Of a DNA stretch of 64,000 bases, positions 39,191 to 52,500 are shown one piece after another. Origin of the DNA: Cynocephalus volans. Taxonomy: Eukaryota > Chordata > Mammalia > Dermoptera > Cynocephalidae. Numbering within the stretch: position 1 is the stretch's first letter; each line of letters begins with the position of its first letter. The DNA is taken from the NCBI RefSeq assembly GCF_027409185.1, contig NC_084463.1, positions 162,727,869-162,791,868 on the forward strand, given 5' to 3'. The notes under the pieces are model-generated. The model had not been told where the DNA came from and ran no database searches. It was given only the letters and a program-made list of their open reading frames with translations. The position numbers and the translations under genes were made by a program.

Positions 39191-39899
39191 ACGGCTAAGG
39201 TTTCAGCCTTGATTTGGGGATTGCTAGGGACCAGTGACCACTTAGGGCATCTCCCTTGCCCCCCCAACAGAAATGTCTGTAGCAGCTCTCCCGTGTGCAG
39301 GAGGGAAAAAGACTCCATTTCTGTTGTTTGTCCACTGACAGCTTCTAAGTCCCCATGCCTCCCCTTTGCCCCACATCTGGGCAGCCCAATAAGAAAGCCC
39401 AAGTGTGCCCTTTCCCCTTGGCACCAGTGGGAATTTCAAACCACTCGAGCCCCCGCCTGCACATGCACACTCCCACCCTTAATGCAACAAAAACCTGAAG
39501 CCACCTGGACACCCCCTCCCCACCTCACTGTTATTTTGCTCCAAACCAAACCTGAACCCTTCTTCTTAGGGAATCCTTTTGCTGTTTATTATGTGAGTAA
39601 TAAATTTTACCTCACATCCATTGGTGCCTGCGTGTCATTCGTTCTCATATCCACAAATCCTGAGACCCTCGTGTCCTGCGGGGATGCCGGGCACCCCAAC
39701 AAAACAGTGGGTGTTAGAGCAGGATGGCTGGACAGCAATCACTGGGTGATGCCTCTTTCTTCTCTCACTCTTGGCTGCATAACTGGGTCATTACTGCTGG
39801 CATGCCTGTGCTCTGGGCTGCGTTATGTTAGGTTGGTTCTCCTGGGTTTTCCAAGCCTCTGCCTTAAATTTATCTGGCTTAAGCCAGGTGTGATGATGG

Positions 39900-42800
39900 G
39901 GTAAGTGGCCGAGGAGCCAGACCCTGGGTAGGGCTGGGGGAGCATCAAGAGAAATTAGAAGCTGAGGATTCTGACCCCAGACCCTCCCCTCGTAGGTGCC
40001 GGGACCATTCACTGGAGAGAAAGGAGCCACGGTCACGTGTCTCAGCAGGCAACAGCCCCCACATTTCCCAAATGCTGCATGTAAAAGGACACGAGCTCCT
40101 GAGGTGGCCGCTGAAGGAGCAAGAGCTTCCATGGCATTCAGAGATGGGTCTTCAGGGCTCAGCAGGGTCACCATGCTGCTGTGGCTGTCACTGTCTGCAC
40201 GGTTGCAATGTTCTGATTCACATGGAGATTCCCTGGGGAAAAAAAATATTAAATGAAGGTCCTCCTAAAATAGTTTGAACTACAAAAGGTAAGATAAAAT
40301 GACTCAGGTAGAGAAAAGAAACCTGTCACGACTCAAACACAGTTCTGCCAAGTAAAAATCTCTTAGGTTAAAGTTCAGTTTATCATAATATTGTATCATA
40401 AAGGGACAAGGGAATGGCTGACTTACATCTGAGGGCCAGACCAGATGCAGCAGATCACCTGCAGTGAAGTCTTCGGCCCGAACGTCCTGCTCACTAAATG
40501 GGGAGCTGTGAATTTGTCATAGTCCCCACCGTGTCAACTAATCAAGATACCAGATTGGAATCCAGTCTATAAAACTTCCTAAAGGAGGGCGCCATTAGTC
40601 CAAGGGGTTTCCCCGTGAATAGTCTAATTTGGTCTACATTAAGACAAAATAAAAATGAATGATACCCGACTACAAATTCTCATAATGCTGCGGAACCTCA
40701 TATAAAAGCCTCCAATTCCAAACACTATGAAAATAACAATTCTATTCAATCATCCATTAGATAATACCTTGCTGTCATAGGTTTGGCTAACAAGTTCAGT
40801 CCAGAACCTCCTCCAACAGCCTCCCATCCAAACTGCATTCACCTTTGATCTAGCACAGTACACTGTACTCAGCCCCCGGGATACCTGTACGGTCCAGCCA
40901 GCCCTCATTACCTGTGCAGATAGGACCGTAATCATATGCAGCTGTCCCCCAGAATCCAGGTGTGACACCTTATTGGTGACACTTTCCACCTAACACATCC
41001 AATGCTCATTAAAGAACTTTCTACTATACCAGCCAGCCACACACACAAAAAAGTTTCGAATAACATTTGTTGGGGCTATTTGATTTTTGAAGTGACACAT
41101 TCCTACTAACAAATTTCATTAAAGCCTATTTATACAGTTTCTCATAAGTCTGCTCATTATAAATGGGATGCACTTCAGCTCAAGTCCTCAAAGCTGTGTA
41201 GAACAGCTCTGCCACCGCATCTGGTCACCCCGCACATATCCACACAGGCCACGCAGGTGACAGCCTGAACTGTGGCTCATCTGAGGACACCTTGTGATCC
41301 TCCTGGGACACCAGAGGAGAGGCCCATAGGAACTGCTACGAGGCCAGCCCCACAGGCCACCCTGTGTAAGTGGGAGGCTGTCAGGAGGCTGTTTTGCGTC
41401 ACCTCCGGGTTCTGGTGAGCTCCGAGGCTTTCTGTGCCGCCCTCTTTGGAACAGAGCTATGGAATATAAAGTGCACAGCTGCCTCGAGAAGGACTCCTCA
41501 GCTGCGGGTATCCCATGACGCACCTTGCAGTCATCGATCGGCCCCTGTTATTTCCGGGCCGTCCTTTATGGTGTGTGGGACAAGTGTCACAGGAGCTGGC
41601 ACCTTTGGCTTGTTCTCCTTTTCACTGTCTATGTTTATTAAAACTGCCTAAATCTAAAAGTGGCTTGATGTATCTTTCCCAAGAGAATCTGCCAATCTTG
41701 GCCTTGCCTTGCCCTGCATATGAACTTGCCAAGGGGCACCATGAACTCTACCACCAGCATCTCCTTGATGCCACCAGGGCACTCCTTTCTAGAGGAGACC
41801 TTAGGCGCCCTCACTCATACCTCCACGAGCCTCTGGGCTTCTCTGTATGGATGCCAATTGCCATGGGTTTCTAGTGCAAAAAATTGCCTTCTGCAACTCC
41901 CAGATGCACACCACCAAAAAAAAGGATTGCTGGCCATGTGTCGGGTCTTACTGCAGACTGAGCTGGTTCTTAAAGGGTGGCATTTTGGACAGTTGCTCCT
42001 TATACCTTGGGTCGTGGAGGCAACACCCTGAAGGTTCAGCTTGGTCATAAGAGGCAGCACGCTGTGGGTTTATCCCCTTGCTAGGTAAAAATGACATCTC
42101 TAGGATAAAGCCAGACCTGGGCCATCTGGCGTATCCCCTTTGCAGGAGGCAGGAGCTCCCTCTGTCCCCAGTCCTTTGCCTAAGGCTATAATGCCAGAGG
42201 AGGCCACCTCCTTCCCAGAGTCATTAGCCACTTTGGGAGCCCCTAAGAACAACTGAGCAAACAAGAAAGGGAGTTCATACACTTTGCAGACAGCAAAGAC
42301 GGGACCCAAGGGTCAGCTCAAGTAGCTGAACCATAGGCTATGGTGAGCACCAGAGGGTGTCCTGACCAACCATCGACTTGTCTGAACTTTTCCTCACCTG
42401 GGCAGTGCTAGTATTGGTTTGGCTGCCTATAAACAAAATGTATTGCCTCACTAATATGCAATACAAACACACAATACAAAACGATCCACATTTTGACCTG
42501 TGCCGAATTTTCCAAATTCAACAACCAGCCTAAGACCTTATCTCCTCACAAAATGCAAAATGCTTGTCTCTCAAACAAGACATTCAGGAAAATTTCCACA
42601 TTTGCAATCTTGCTCCCATCCTGCAAGGGAGAGAGACAAGACTGAGGCCAAAGGTGGATACCATTGAACATGGCCCTCTAATGATAACTTCCAAGAGGGC
42701 TCACCTTTGCTCTTTGTATCCTGCTGATGCTGCAAATTTACTGAAATATAAAATAAGCAATTAACCATCCTAATGATAATTTCTCACATGACAGTTAAGA

Positions 42801-43050
42801 ATTAAAATTAGTACATTGAGTAGGAGATGCTCCCAAATCCTCCTGAGTACACGGATATTAAGTGAGGTCCCCAACGATACCTATTCCAAGTCGAGTCTTT
42901 CTAGGCCCTCAGATCTTTCTCTAAACTCATGCCATTGCACAAAATCGCCCCTGCTTGGTTCTGTACTCTTGAGTACAATGGAAATCTTTTCTGTCCCTTT
43001 CCCTAAAAGTGTTGCTTTTCTGTGGTCCCAGCTTTCTGCACAGCCTTAAA
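39900..43050. other. AT-richer unassigned interval
   Basis: Clearly lower in GC than the flanking DNA. There is no gene, SINE or recognised repeat over about 3 kb. An earlier stretch (39540-39710) has 'gtaataaattttacctcaca' followed by a GC-poor tail, as in an LTR R-U5 region. Short open frames on the minus strand near 40750-40989 and 42100-42309 have no recognisable domain. It may be one large old insertion of an unidentified element. Confidence 0.4.
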
Positions 43051-43112
43051 ACCAACTCCCTCCCTGGTGTTGGCTGGGCCCTGCCTGCATGGCCATTAAA
43101 AGTCAGCACAGA

Positions 43113-43286
43113 GGGCAAGCCCGTGGCTCACTTGGGAGAGTGTGGTGCTGACAACACCAAGGCCATGGGTACGGATCCTGTATAGGGATGGCCGGTTCGC
43201 TCACTGGCTGAGCGTGGTGCTGACAACACCAAGCCAAGGGCTAAGATCCCCTTACCGGTCATCTTTTAAGACAAACAAACAAAAAG
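43113..43286 (+). repeat. CYN-type SINE dimer
   Basis: First unit 'gcccgtggctcacttgggag', second unit 'ggccggttcgctcactggct', ending 'cccttaccggtcatctttta' and a (caaa)n tail. Flanking duplication is not clear. Confidence 0.85.
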
Positions 43287-43829
43287 TCCCCCCGGCCCCC
43301 GGGTAGCTGCAGCTTCAGCTCCTCTGCCACCACCGTGGTTTTCAGTTAAACCGCTTCATTTTTGGCCCTCAGGGACTTTGCTTATTCTCTTGAGAGTTCA
43401 GTTACATATTTAAAAGGAAGTTTGTTTCTTATGTAGAATTTCTAGGTGTTTTTAAGAAGGAGATTTTTCAAGTTGCCTAACCTGCTGTTGAGAATTTAAA
43501 GAGTTAAAATCTTAGACTGGAGACTCTTGGAATCATAATTTTGAAATCTTCATAGTGCAAATGGACAAAGTTACAGAGCTGCTTTTGGAGCAATGATGGC
43601 GATAGGGGCAGAGGACGCAACACAGTCTGATCATCCACTCAGGAATTCCGAACCTCCACCCAGTCACCTTATCCGGGGGTGACAGGGACAGGGGAGATGA
43701 CACCAATGCCAATGTCATAACTTATGATGAGACAGAGCTGGTAAGGGACTGGGCGTTCTCACCTGATGGCTGTCACCCCTGCCCAAAAATAGCCGGCCTG
43801 CTGGGGCTTGCTGCCAGGACCTGTCACAC

Positions 43830-43935
43830 TCCTGTCCTGTGTGTGCGTGTGGTGCCTGTCATGTGTGTGGTGTATGATGTGTGCACATGTTGCTTAAGGT
43901 ACCGTGTGGTGCCTGTCACAGGTGGTGCCCGTGTG
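43830..43935. repeat. GTGTG-rich low-complexity tract
   Basis: Irregular (TG)n: 'ctgtgtgtgcgtgtggtgcc', 'atgtgtgtggtgtatgatgt'. Degenerate microsatellite with a repeated 'gtggtgcctgtca' module. Confidence 0.55.
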
Positions 43936-44438
43936 TAGCCTATCACTTGTGAGTGTGTAGGTCTCATCCACATGCCAGGAGTAGCCAGCTGGCATGTGAA
44001 GTATCTCACGGGGACACACCCTGGTGAAAGGAGCATGGCCTGTGGTCACTCCAAGTGGCGACTCCGGGCACCTCAGCCACCTTCAGGTCTGCTCCTGAGT
44101 CTGTCCATTAGCATAACAGATGTTAGAAACAACTTTGAACTATGACAAACTGTAGACTCACCGGCCAGGCACCCCCTCCCCATCCTTGCCTGGCACGCCC
44201 AGGGCCACACCTTCCAAGCAGCACCCCGCCCTGCTTTCCGATGCTCATTATGTGTCTGGTTGCCCAACTCCGTCTGGATTTTAGCTGGACTCCTGCATGA
44301 GGATGTTGCCACATCTGCCTCCAGAGAACTTTCCCTTCTGTGACAGATGCTGATGGGGAACTGGAAGGACAGGGCTCTGGCTTCACTGAGCCTACTGGTC
44401 ACACTGTGTGATCACTTATGGGTCTGCTAGCCATTGAA

Positions 44439-44629
44439 AGTCTGCATGTTGGGGCTGACCCATGGCTCACTCGGGAGAGTGCGGTGCTGATAACATCGAG
44501 GCCACAGGTTCGGATCCCTATATAGGGATGGCCGGTTAGCTCACTTGGGTGAGTGTGGTGCTGACAACACCAAGTCAAGGGTTAAGATCCCTTTACCAGT
44601 CATCTTTTAAAAAAAAGAGTCTGCATGTT
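44439..44629 (+). repeat. CYN-type SINE dimer with 12-bp target duplication
   Basis: Element 44451-44617, flanked by agtctgcatgtt at 44439-44450 and 44618-44629. First unit 'gacccatggctcactcggga', linker 'cctatatagggatggccggt', second unit ending 'gatccctttaccagtcatct'. Identical flanks suggest a fairly recent insertion. Confidence 0.92.
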
Positions 44630-45811
44630 ATATGTATTTTAGCAATAAAGACTTTTAGTACTCCATAGGAGAAAAAAAAAAGAGAGAGAAAAAGTCTGTG
44701 TGTGAGGCAGGCAGCTTTCCCTCCAAAATTTAGAAAACTTGAATTCTGCTGCATGCTTGTGAATTTCCCACAAGGCCTGGTCCCACAGGGGACCTTGGAG
44801 CCACTACGCTAAGGGACCTGATACGTGTCTTTTTTTTTTTTTTACGAGATACACTTTACAGAGAAGGATCCTGTGGCTCAGATGGGTCAACTCCTTGCCC
44901 GAGGCCACACAGCCTGGCTCTAGGACCCACTAGAGGCTGCTAGAACCAAACTCAAGGAGACAGGGGAGCCATGTGGATAACCTAGAATCTAAGAGACCCA
45001 ATGCTGAAGTGGGTGTGGAGCTGAGGTAGAGACATGGGTTTGGCTGCCAGGGGCTGTAGGGAGTGAGGAAGGGTGTGGCCCCAGCCGAAGACCTTTTGGG
45101 GTACAGGTGGGGGCTTCCTGACCCTCCCACCCAACCGTGCAGAACTCTTCACAGTGGGGTCTCAGTCTCCTCGGGCATACAGGGCATGGAGGAAAGGGCC
45201 CCCTCGGGCCTCAGAGAGGGTCTGCGTTTCTCATGGGCATCATGGGTGAGGCTACAGCCTGGAAAGGACAGTGACCAGGTTTACCTGGGTCAAACAACCA
45301 TTCCCCAGGTCCGTACTGGGCACAGGGTGACCCCAAGGTGGCTCAGAAGTGGATCCTGTCTCCAAAGGTGTTCCTTGAAGAGCTGCGGGCAGAAACGCCT
45401 TAATAGACAAAAACAGATGGGGTGGGCTGGGGAAGCTTGCAGGCTACCTGGAGGGGGCAGCAGGCAAGGGCCTCTGGGTCTGTCCCGTCCTCTAGACCCA
45501 GCAGACACTGGCAACCCCATCACACCCTCCTCCGCTGAGGTCCCTGCCAAGCCACCCAGCGGCTTTTTCCTCCCAGGCAGACGGGATGGGATTCGCAAAA
45601 GCAGGCAGGCGGGGCGAAACGGCCTCCAGGAGGGAGGCCACCTGGTGGGCGGGGCCAAGGGGACAGGGGCCGGCCCTCCATACACCCCACCGTTCCGAGG
45701 GGTTAAGGCCTCTTATGACAGTGCCCCAGGGTCAGGGTCAGCCAGGCGCACACCCCAGGCACACACTCCGTCCAGCCCACGGCCTGAGGCTCCTGTCAGG
45801 ACAATACAAAA

Positions 45812-45817
45812 TTTATT
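45812..45817 (-). terminator. UNC93B1: UNC93B1 polyadenylation signal (AATAAA)
   Basis: On the minus strand AATAAA lies about 390 bases after the UNC93B1 stop, followed by a TTTTGTATT stretch. It is the only canonical hexamer seen between the stop and the spacer, implying transcripts ending near 45795. Confidence 0.75.
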
Positions 45818-45839
45818 GCTCATTTTGTATAAAAAGCCG

Positions 45840-46530
45840 GGCGTCTTGGCTGACCCCGGGGATAGGAAAGCGGAGCGCGCGCGCGCGCGGCTGCAGCCAG
45901 AGCTGGGGCGGGGTGGGGGGCGGGGCCGGGGGCTGCGGTTTGCAAAAGAGCCTGTCCCTGCTCCGGGGCCGGGGCACTGGGCCGTGGAGACGGGGTCCGG
46001 ACGGCGGCCCCTCCAGGTTTCGGCCGTGCTCTCGAACCCGGGCCTTGCATGGGGCTGCGGCAATCCCAGGTGGCCCGGGCTCTGGGAGGGGCGTTCCTTA
46101 ACACGGGGGAGGGCACAGAGGGTCCTTCCTGGAGATGGCGCCGGACTCAGAAGGGGCTCCCAGCCTGAGTCCGCTGAGCAGGGAGGCTGAGGCCGGGGCC
46201 CGTCACTGCTCCTCGGGCCCGTCGCCCCCCAGCGCCTGCTCGTAGGGGCAGGGCCGGCGACAGGGGCCGGCTGGCTCGGGACCCGGCCGGGGCCCCGCAG
46301 GCTGCGCCTCGGCCTCCACGCCGGCCCCCCGAGCGGCCCCGCGGTCTCCCTCCGCGTCGCTCTCGTCCGAGTTGTCCTCCTCCAGGTAGCGGTAGCCGCG
46401 CACCTTGTGCTGGGGCCGCGGGATGCGGGGCTGGCGCGGGACCACGCCCCGCCGCAGCTGCTGCTCCATCCGCAGGTACGAGGCCGCCGCCGCCACCAGC
46501 GTCACCAGCAGCACAGCCAGCTTGGCCTGG
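45840..46530. promoter_or_regulatory. CpG-rich block over the UNC93B1 last exon and 3' UTR
   Basis: High CpG density with an alternating (GC)n run near 45876-45890. It covers the C-terminal tail exon and the proximal 3' UTR. It may be a 3' intragenic CpG island or simply GC-rich coding DNA; no promoter elements are evident. Confidence 0.4.
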
Positions 46531-49500
46531 GCGGCAGAGGAGGGATGCAGGCGACCCGCGGCCGCCTCGCCAGCTCACCCTGACCCACGCCCACCCTCGC
46601 CTCTCATATCCTTCAGTCAGTCTCTCCAGCCACATGTCCTGGGCCTCCTCCTGCAGGCAAGGCTCAAATCCCGGTACTGTCCCTTACTACGCCATACCCC
46701 TGGGACCTCAGTTCCCCTGACTGTAAGAGGCGAGAATGACCATCCCTGGGCCTCACGGGGTAGTGGTAAAGTGCTGGTTCGGCCTGGCCCTTCTGTACCT
46801 GGGCTTAGATTATTCCACGTCCCTTAAATAGGCATGAACCATAGTAATGCTTTTCAGACACTTTTGACTGTAACTCAGTCAGGAGTAACTTTACATCATA
46901 TCTCAGTATATTTGCATGCATACACCCTGCTATTCCCTATTTTATTTCATTTTTTAAAATACGTTGATCAAGACCTGCTAAACTGACCCACCACTGCTGG
47001 GGAGCAGAGTACGAGGAACCCCCTCCCCTCCAGGCCATGAAGGGAGACAGGCCCTGGGCACCCAGCTCCAAGCCCAGCATCTGGTGGATAGGTTATGGAG
47101 TGGCTGGGATGCACCCACAAGGAAAGAGCAAACTTTGAATCCCTTCACAGATGGGTAAACTGAGGCTGGCCAGAAGTAAGGCAGCAAGTGGGATGCTGGG
47201 TTGGGGACCACCCAACAGCCTGGGGGAATGGGTCCTTGGCCCACAGCCTGGCCCTTGGGAAATAATGCCCTTTAGAAGGCTGTGAAGCCATGGCGGGCGC
47301 TCAGAAAGTATCTGTTGCCTGGGGGTTGCCCTAACCCTGCCCAAACTCACCTTCATGGGCAGGCTGGAGCCCAGGTACATGGCAAAGATGGCCATGGCCT
47401 GCCACCAGTGGTAGATGGTGAAGATGAAGTCCTGCCTTTCCTTGTCTTCATACAGGATTCCTAGGAGTGCTGCAGGCAGGTGGGACAGGGCAGACAGTGG
47501 AGAGGTGTTACCTGGGGCTGCTGATTTCCTGTCTGTGACTCTCCTAGGCACTGCCCTGGTCCCAGCCCAGGGCCCCACAGCTTCCAGGAAGCACTGTACA
47601 GTGGTCCTGGCCCACCCCCTAGTGGACAACTGGTCACCACACAGCCCAGATGCTGAGCAGAGGTAGGAGCATGTGAGCATCCACTTGTGGGCATGCAGAT
47701 AGGTCTCGCTCTGGGTCACATGCAGCCCGAAAAGAGGAAAGCTCTGTGTTCAGTTCTGTCCTGTCCCTGACCCCAGCGTGCAGTGCAAAGGACTCAGGGG
47801 CTGTTTTCTCCTCCTTGCCCAGGGCTGGGGAGGGCAAACTGTTTGCAGCATCCAACTTTCTACAAATCAAACCTGGGGTGGGGGAGACTTGTTTCCCAAA
47901 GAATCCTCCCCAGGTGGGCAGAAATGGAGTCAGGAGGCTCAGACTCTAGTTATCAGGACTATAAGGTGGAGAGAATTGGGAGTTTAGAGGTACAGAGAAG
48001 TGGATTCAGTGCTAGCTCTGTGGGTGATTTGGGGTAAATTACTTAATTCCCCAGAGCTACTCTTCCCAACCGTGAGATAAGCTTACACATATTCTATGTT
48101 GTATCACGAAGTTCTAAGGCGGTATCCACAGATCTCACACTGACTGCCCAGGGTCCATAGGGCTGTGTTCTGAAGTGTCAACAGAACATCCATGGCATAG
48201 AACTCCCTCCCATACCTGCCTCCCGAGTGTCCACAACCCTCCCAATCTGTCCCTACAGTGTCCACAGAACTTCCTTCCACCCCTGGAGTGTCTGCAGGAA
48301 TCTCCACCTACCTCTACTATGTCCACAGGACCCCATGGCAGACCCCATGTATGTCCATGGGACCCCCATGTCCATCCAGGGATGTCTATGCCCCACCCAA
48401 AGGCAGCCAGAAGGCCCCCTGCCCAACCATCCCAGTGCCCATGGCTATACTCACTGCTGAGCCCCGTCTTGTTGAGGGCGCTGCCCACACCCCACAGGGT
48501 GGCTGCCGCATAGAGGATCCAGCTGTGTTGCAGGACCCGAGGCACGGGGGCCCAGAAAAAGAGGCCGAGGGTAAGCAGCAGGTGCAGCCCCGCCCCAGCC
48601 ACCAGTGGCACTGAGCGTGGCAGCCACAGCCCCAGCAGACCCAGGAGTGAGGCGGATGAGGCACCCAGGCTGTAAGCCAGGAGGAGGTAGGCCAGCCGTT
48701 CCAGCCCCACCGAGCACACGCCATAGCCCTGAGGGGACAGGGAGTGAGCATTGGAGGTCACATAGCCCAAGCTCTGGCCCTTCCATGTGAGAATGACTCT
48801 AGGCCACGCCCTGCCCTCTCTGAACCACAGGGCACTAACTCCCTCCGAGGCTCACATGAAAAGGCTCCAAGGGTAAAATATGAGAAGACTTGGGCCATGT
48901 CCCCAGACACCAAGGGCCGTGTCCCACATGGAACCACATAGTTTATGGGCATTATCCCATTTCAACGTCTGAGAGGTTAAAATAACCCACATAAGGTAAA
49001 GGGGTAGGGTAATGGGGGCAGGAGAGGGAAGAGAAAGAGACGGCGATATTCGGGAATACCTGTACATATTTAAACTTACTCGCTACTTATCTGAAATTCA
49101 AACTTAACTGGACGTGCTCTTTTATCTGGCAACCCCGCGCAGCTTGTACCTACCAGGGCAAGACCGGTGCAGGCGAAGAGCACCTCGAAGCCGCTATAGA
49201 TAAAGAAGGGCACAAGGTGGCGCAGACGGAAGTCACGCACGTGCTTGAAGGGCAGCTGGAAGATGTTGCCCCAGCCCACGCTGCGCAGATCGATCTCCTC
49301 CGTGGGTCGGTACGCGGCTCCGCACAGACAGAGGACCTGCCGGCCGGCGGGTGAACGGGCGGCAGGCCAAGCACCCGGCCCCGCCCTCAGCCCCAGGCCC
49401 CGCCCTCAGCCACACCCACCAGCCTGGGCCTTGCCCCTAGGCCCCGCCCTCAGCCCCGCCTCCCAGCCAAGGCCCTACCTTTCAACCACGCCCCCCAAGC

Positions 49501-52500
49501 CTACCCACAATGCTCTAGTCATTCCGCCCCCTGGGTTTGAGCCACACCTTCCAGTCTATGACCGTGGGTCCGGTGCCCAGGCCCTTCACAGGCCACAGCC
49601 AATCCTCTTGGACTCTGTCTCCAGCTCGACGCTGGGGACCGGACCCGGTCCTCCCTCCCCTTGGCCTCTGGGATTCCCGCTCCAGCCTGGGTCCACAGCC
49701 ATCAGCCGTGCCTACGAGCCTCAGGCCCCCACCCTAGGACTCATCCCTGGCTCCCCAACTCAGACCTTGCTCAGGCCACGCCTCCAGGCCTAGACCCTTT
49801 CTCCCCGACTGGGACCCCAGACCCACGCTCTGCCTCATTGACTCTGCCCCACCCCCGTCCCAGCCGCACCAGCAGCATGGCCAGGAAGGCCACTGCCATG
49901 AGCACACTCTCCACCACAATGAGGTTTCGGCTCTGTGGCAGCGTCCGCAGAACTGTCTTGTTGAAGCCACTGAGGATGCCTTGGCTGTTGGTGCCTGGGA
50001 AGGGGTGGGTGGGGACATGCTGAGGTGGGGAGCAGGGCACACTGTCAGTGAAAAAATGCAGCAAGGCAGCAAGGAGGGGGCGGGGGACAGTGGTGCAAAG
50101 GCAGGGTCCGTTTAGGGAGCAGCTTGGAGGTTAGGGCCACTGGGGTTGGGTGTGCTCCCAAGAAGAGGGGCATCTCTCGTTCCTTCCTGCCCTATTGCCC
50201 CGAGGCTCAGGAAAGGCACCAACCCACTTCCCATCTCCAGACATTCACCCTGCACTGACTGAGTTCTGACCATATACCCAGCCCCAAGAGAGATCCCACT
50301 GGAGTTTCGGCCCAGATGGCACCTCTTCCAGGCAGCCGTCACTGCCCACTCCCTCAACCCCCATTCTGGGTCAGATGTCCTAACTACACACTACTTCAGG
50401 GCCCTGTGCCTTACCCACCCAGAACTGTGGGATGCTGGGCTTCCAGCTCTGAACCCTGTGAGTGAGGGCCTGGTGCCTTCTGAATGATGGAATGGGGAAA
50501 GTAAACAAGCTTTGGGGACCCCCCTTGAGGACTAACCGCAGCTGTGCACGTTGTGCAGCGTGTGGTTTAGGTCATACAGGTAGTGGTTCAGGAAGTAGAT
50601 CATGGGCAGCTGGGCGCAGGCAAAGCTCAGCTGTGGGCAGGACAGTTGGGGCCACACTCAGGTGTGGAGCCAGGCAGGGGACTGGGCATGGCCTGGGGAG
50701 GGGTGTCGGCACAGCCTTGGAGGAAAGGAGCCCTCCCACCTTTGGGGACAGCCTGGTGATGGTAGTGGGGGGTGCCCAACATAGGAGGACTTCCTCCTGG
50801 AGCTCTGTAGACAGGGAGGGAATGAGGCCTGTCAGTAGAGGTAAGCCTGCAGGACTTGGCTCAGGAAAAGGAAGGTGGGACTAGAGACCTGAGAAGACTG
50901 GGGAATGGGCTCCAAAGTACGGGTTCTGGGCCCGCAATATCACCCCTGCCAAATGGCCCCATGTGGCACTCACATGAAAGAAGCTATAGAAGATGGCTTG
51001 GAAGACCATGAGATAGGGTGCATGGGAGCCCCGCGGTGGGCGCTTCTGAAGTCCCTGCTCCTCCTCCTTGTAGTGGGAATACTCATAGTACTTCTGCGCC
51101 ATCCTGGACCACAAAGGAGACAAGACCCTTCCCACCTCTGCCACGCCTCTGCTTCCTGCACCCAGAGCTTGGGCTGACCAGCCCCTGTGTCTCACAGATG
51201 GGGAAACTGAGGCCCAGAGGGCAGAAGGAGCTTGCCCAAGGTCTCCCAGCCAAAGTTGGCAATGCAGCACAAGCTTGGCCAGGTATGCAGCCCCCCACCC
51301 CGCTGCCAGCATGCTCACCTGGTGATGTAGTTGCCTATGGAGGCCCAAAGAGGCACGATGGCCATACCCAGGGCCACAGCTGAGGGCACAAGCGTGTAGT
51401 AGCGCTCCCAGTAGTTGGTGGAAACAAAGAGGGCGTAGATACCCACAGCCAGGAACATCATCCACTTAGTGCCAAAAAACCTGTGGGCAGCGGGAAGGAT
51501 GCTGGCACCATGGGTCTACTGGACTGCCATGGCCTGACACCAGACAGGGCTGCAGCTCGTTTCCAGCTCACGAGTCTGTGTGAGGTGGGGAAAGACCCCT
51601 CACCTTGGAGTCAAGGACCCTAAGATTGGAGAGAAGCAGGGGAGCGTGGCCGTGGGCACAGCCAGCCCTCACTCATGTCCTGGGGTCTCTGACTCTCCAA
51701 TCCCCCCTTCTCCTCCCAAGCTCTTGTGCTGTGACTGGAGCTTGACCCAGGCTGGAATAGGAGAGAAGAGGCCCCCTGCTGGTAAGCAGCAGAGCTGGAA
51801 CCCTGGTGCCCCTTCCTCCCTGTCCATTGCTCTGGTGATCGGTCAGGTTTCCTCTTCTCTGGGTCTGAGAAAAGGTCATGTGGTGACAATGAAGGGGGCT
51901 TGCTGAGTGACAGGATAATGGCCCAAACAGGAACAGGAAGCTGGTCAAGCTAAAAACCACTATTTGCATCTCTGGGTGTTCTTTATTTGTGCTCATTAGT
52001 CACTTTCTTTGTCTTGACTTCCAGGAAGCTCAAAGCTAAATGACCCTGGTTTTCTGACACTTTCTCTATTACAGGACCCTGCTTCTTTCCTGATCCCTAT
52101 TTTGCCACGTAATAAATAGGCAGCCTTCTCTGATTTGGGGGAGGGCAGGTCACAAAAGATGCACTGTGCATCTTGATAGAGCAAAACAGCAAAAAAGTAA
52201 AAATGCCAAGACTCATTCATTGCTGGTGAGCATGCAGTTTAAAAATGACACATATAGCCAGTAGTTGTACAGATTATAACCCTTCGAAAAATCAGCCTGG
52301 TAGTTTTGGCAGGGATGGGCATGCAGGTTTGAGTCACTGCCGGGGTTCAAGGCTTCAGTCTGCCGGTCACCGCCCATGGCCTGGGGCAAGTTATTTAAAC
52401 TCATGGTTTCTTCATGTTTAAAATCAGAAAACCTACTTGGATTGTTGGAAGTGAAACAGCACTTATAAAGTGCCCAACACACAGGAAACAAAATAAGGGT

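Larger units (their letters stand above)
27012..45790. other. ALDH3B2-UNC93B1 spacer, repeat-rich, no gene recognised
   Basis: About 19 kb without recognisable coding exons. Named pieces are listed separately: MaLR LTRs, four SINE insertions, one L1 3' end, hAT relics, and a possible LTR-like promoter segment at 33380. Positions 27470-27640 are C-rich low-complexity DNA (CCCCA/CCCAC). About 29.0-31.8 kb is GC-rich, unique-looking DNA without clear features. About 36.9-37.5 kb resembles an old L1-like remnant. The ALDH3B2 promoter and any non-coding first exon must lie near 27.0-28 kb, but no CpG island marks them. Confidence 0.6.

Noticed and set aside
42100-42309. Possible protein fragment on the minus strand
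   Set aside because: No domain or family recognised and only 69 codons; kept as unassigned sequence.
45063-46190. Plus-strand open frame of 375 codons antisense to the UNC93B1 3' end
   Set aside because: It crosses the CpG-rich 3' UTR, has Arg/Gly/Pro-rich composition and no motif; long frames are expected by chance in such DNA.
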